Part shown: positions 30,387 through 32,111 of the stretch, piece after piece | Layout of the letters: each line of letters opens with the position of its first letter | Position numbering within the stretch: position 1 is the stretch's first letter | From: Pseudomonas viridiflava | GTDB lineage: Bacteria; Pseudomonadota; Gammaproteobacteria; Pseudomonadales; Pseudomonadaceae | Length of the DNA stretch: 32,111 nt | Assembly: GCF_900589395.1 (NCBI RefSeq) | Contig: NZ_UUIS01000007.1 | Coordinates: 1 to 32,111 of the forward strand | Direction: 5' to 3' | Notes under the pieces: generated by a model | Told to the model about the DNA's origin: nothing | Seen by the model: only the letters and a program-made list of their open reading frames with translations | The model's database searches: none | Made by a program: the position numbers and the translations under genes

Positions 30387-31133
30387 TCAAGGGTTGAGTC
30401 TTGCGACCCGCATTCTGATCGGCCAGACCACCGTGCGTTTGTCGGCAGGGTCGCCCCAGCATGCCGAAAGGTCTTCGGCGAAGCGTTGCAGCACCGCGTC
30501 CTGGCCTGCTTCACGCGCCTGGCGCACAGCCGACCAGGTCGACACATAACCGAGAAAGGCTGGCAGATCCCACGCCAGTCGGATCTGCAGGTCAGGTGTC
30601 GGCAAGGGCTCGAAAGGAAACGCCAGCGTGGCGTAGCCCTTATCCACCAGTGCCCGCTCAGCCGGCCAGAACGGACCGATTTCCTCCCAGTAGAACCGCT
30701 GAAAGCGCTCATCCAGCTCCGCATCCAGGTTCAGTACGCCATAACAGATCAACGCCAGCACCGCGCCGGGAGCCGCGATGCGTCGGGCCTGGGCATAAAA
30801 CGCCGGCAGGTCGAACCAGTGCGCGGCCTGCGCGACAGTGATCAGGCTGGCGCAGCCATCGGCCACCGGCAGGTGCTCGGCCGGCGCACACTGGTACGTC
30901 ACATTGTGGCGGGCATGGGCCTGCCCGATCTGGCTGGCGCTGGGATCAAACCCCAGCACCTGGGTGAAATACGCCGCCAGGGGCGCGGTGAGCTGCCCGT
31001 TGCCACACCCGACATCCACGGCCAGCGTCGTATCGGGCGCTACCGACGCGAGCCAGGCGGGCAGGGTGTCCGGGTACTCGGGGCGGAACTGCGCGTAGGC
31101 TTGCCCGCCCTGATCGAACCAGTTGGTGGTCAT
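30387..31133 (-). CDS. class I SAM-dependent methyltransferase
   Basis: A 248-residue cytoplasmic methyltransferase. GAGGAG precedes the ATG at 31133 by 7 bases. The SAM-binding motif I is AVDVGCGNGQLTAPLA (about residues 38-53), followed by LGFDPSASQIGQA (acidic ribose-binding Asp), then CAPAEHLPVADGCASLITVAQAAHWFD, as in the Methyltransf_11 group; this YcgJ/TAM-like subgroup includes small-molecule methylases. The substrate is not evident. It is transcribed divergently from a MerR-family gene, which may regulate it. Confidence 0.92.
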   Translation of the reverse strand: MTTNWFDQGGQAYAQFRPEYPDTLPAWLASVAPDTTLAVDVGCGNGQLTAPLAAYFTQVLGFDPSASQIGQAHARHNVTYQCAPAEHLPVADGCASLITVAQAAHWFDLPAFYAQARRIAAPGAVLALICYGVLNLDAELDERFQRFYWEEIGPFWPAERALVDKGYATLAFPFEPLPTPDLQIRLAWDLPAFLGYVSTWSAVRQAREAGQDAVLQRFAEDLSACWGDPADKRTVVWPIRMRVARLNP

Positions 31134-31238
31134 CGTTGATCTCCTCTTTACGCCAGGATGGCCGGCGAACGCCCGGCGCCCATCGAGCGAGTGTAAAGCG
31201 TCCGGCGTGTCTGGCGGGTGCCAAAGGCCGTGTGGTTG

Positions 31239-31251
31239 ACCTGAGAAAGGT
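31239..31251. promoter_or_regulatory. possible MerR-type operator
   Basis: ACCT-GAGAA-AGGT is a short dyad in the intergenic region between the methyltransferase and MerR genes. It overlaps a TTGACC (31236-31241) that could serve as a -35 box toward the MerR gene. No good -10 is seen at 17-20 bp, so the assignment is weak. Confidence 0.3.
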
Positions 31252-31301
31252 TTAAGGCCAGCCTGTGTGCTCGAATGAACGTGAGGTCAGGGACGAGGTT
31301 G

Positions 31302-31742
31302 ATGGACATTTCCGAGGTGGTCAGGCGGTCGGGGCTGCCGGCGTCGACGCTGCGTTTCTATGAAGAGAAAGGCCTGATTGCCTCGCTCGGGCAGCCGGGC
31401 GAACGCCGGCGGTTTGCGCCCCGGGTGCTGGAGCAACTGGCGCTGATCGGCCTGGGGCAATCGGCCGGATTCAGCCTGGATGAAGTGGGCCTGATGTTTA
31501 CCGCCAATGGCCAGATGAACATTGACCGCCAGGCACTGCAGGCCAAGGCCGATGAGCTGGACGCCACCATCCGCATGCTCAAGGCCATGAGCAATGGCTT
31601 GCGCCATGCGGCGGCGTGCCCTGCACCGGAGCATGCCCGGTGCCCCACGTTTCAGCGCCTGCTCAAGGCCGCCGCCCAAGGCACCCCGACACGCCGTTCG
31701 CGTACGGTACGGCCTGGAACTGCGCGAGGGCGGCGGCCATGA
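31302..31742 (+). CDS. MerR-family transcriptional regulator
   Basis: A 146-residue regulator. ATG at 31302 (MDISEVVRRSGLPASTLRFYEEKGLI) is the family start; GAGG is only 3-4 bases upstream, so an ATG at 31275 is also possible. The N-terminal winged helix (DISEVVRRSGLPASTLRFYEEKGLIAS, then RRFAPRVLEQLALIGLGQSAGFSLDEVGLMF) is typical. The dimerisation helix follows, and the C-terminal part holds ACPAPEHARCP with two Cys seven residues apart, which may sense metal, redox or electrophiles. The last residues are Arg-rich. It is divergent from the methyltransferase gene, and its stop overlaps the next start (ATGA). Confidence 0.92.
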   Translation: MDISEVVRRSGLPASTLRFYEEKGLIASLGQPGERRRFAPRVLEQLALIGLGQSAGFSLDEVGLMFTANGQMNIDRQALQAKADELDATIRMLKAMSNGLRHAAACPAPEHARCPTFQRLLKAAAQGTPTRRSRTVRPGTARGRRP

Positions 31743-31930
31743 GCGGTGACATTGGCGACCTGGGCGATGGCCTGCTTGACCTGCTCGACATCGGCCCCTC
31801 CCGATCAAACCCCAACCGGCCCCTGTGGCGGCGCATCTGCAGCTTTATCTGGCGCCTGACCTGGCTCGTACTGTTCCTGGTCATAGGCGTGGCGCTGATC
31901 TTCGCCATCGCCAGTTGGTTGCTGGAATAA
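31739..31930 (+). CDS. small membrane protein
   Basis: A 63-residue protein. The start ATG at 31739 overlaps the stop of the MerR gene by four bases (ATGA), so translation is probably coupled. The N-terminus (MSGDIGDLGDGLLDLLDIG) is acidic, and a single transmembrane helix spans about residues 38-58 (WRLTWLVLFLVIGVALIFAI). No known family is recognised. It may be a partner or target of the regulator; the coupling is the only evidence. Confidence 0.7.
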   Translation: MSGDIGDLGDGLLDLLDIGPSRSNPNRPLWRRICSFIWRLTWLVLFLVIGVALIFAIASWLLE

Positions 31931-31962
31931 ACGTTGGCTTCCATGCCCCGCCATCCCACCGC

Positions 31963-32111
31963 TTACCGCGCGGTCAGCGCCGCATAGCCATTCATCAGGT
32001 TGCGGTAGTTGGGAATCCGCTGCGACAGCAGGTTGCCCAGCCCTTCAATGTCGTTGCGCCAGTCGCGGTGCAGCTCGCAGGCCACCGAGAACCAGTTCAT
32101 CAGTTGCGCAC
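31963..32111 (-). CDS. C-terminal part of an unidentified protein
   Basis: The stop TAA is at 31965-31963, and 48 complete codons are visible before the window edge. The visible residues include LMNWFSVACELHRDWRND and NLLSQRIPNYRNLMNGYAAL. It looks like genuine coding sequence, with aromatic and helical content, but the family is not recognisable from this fragment. The gene continues beyond the right end. Confidence 0.7.
   Translation of the reverse strand, partial: AQLMNWFSVACELHRDWRNDIEGLGNLLSQRIPNYRNLMNGYAALTAR

Overview
The window is about 62-65% GC by eye. It opens inside a Pseudomonas-type 5S rRNA and carries Pseudomonas-style REP palindromes, an mksFEB condensin operon, the holD-rimI pair and several chemotaxis receptors. 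All of this points to a Pseudomonas chromosome of the fluorescens/putida kind, at the right-hand edge of an rRNA operon. I see no prophage, insertion sequence or CRISPR array.

Layout. 1-145: end of 5S rRNA and its terminator. 313-6251: an inducible-looking catabolic unit with an MFS transporter, an AraC-family regulator, then three consecutive NAD(P)-dependent dehydrogenases (opine-dehydrogenase-like, 3-hydroxyacyl-CoA-dehydrogenase-like, ketopantoate-reductase-like). Two matching promoter regions, one before the transporter and one before the dehydrogenases, carry the same 20-bp-spaced direct repeats at the same distance from a -10 box. They are the probable AraC-regulator operators. 6284-11147: mksF-mksE-mksB on the minus strand, ending in a terminator. 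11201-12530: divergent holD-rimI, with a perfect DnaA box just before holD. 12531-14253: an acidic protein, a beta-carbonic anhydrase, and a duplicated REP-rich spacer. 14254-17681: chemoreceptor, HD phosphohydrolase, PhnA-type zinc-ribbon protein, universal stress protein. 17794-19379: a small minus-strand ORF with a strong ribosome site, a hairpin-rich stretch, a SotB-type sugar exporter and REP elements. 19384-22183: phosphatidylcholine synthase and a PhoD-like metallophosphatase. 22325-25494: a second chemoreceptor with a sigma-28-like promoter, and a membrane diguanylate cyclase. 25670-27394: divergent LysR regulator and an SDR protein that lacks the usual Tyr/Lys pair. 27640-29537: a double-domain KaiC-like ATPase with a single-domain response regulator. 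29658-31133: an isochorismatase-family hydrolase preceded by a Thr-rich leader peptide and a terminator (a thr-attenuator-like layout), and an upstream SAM methyltransferase. 31302-32111: MerR regulator, a small membrane protein, and the C-terminal end of an unidentified minus-strand gene.

The observations I rate highest are the paired AraC-type operators around the opine-dehydrogenase cluster, the Thr-rich leader/attenuator before the isochorismatase-family gene, and the KaiC-like/receiver pair. All functional statements beyond protein family are inference from sequence and neighbourhood.
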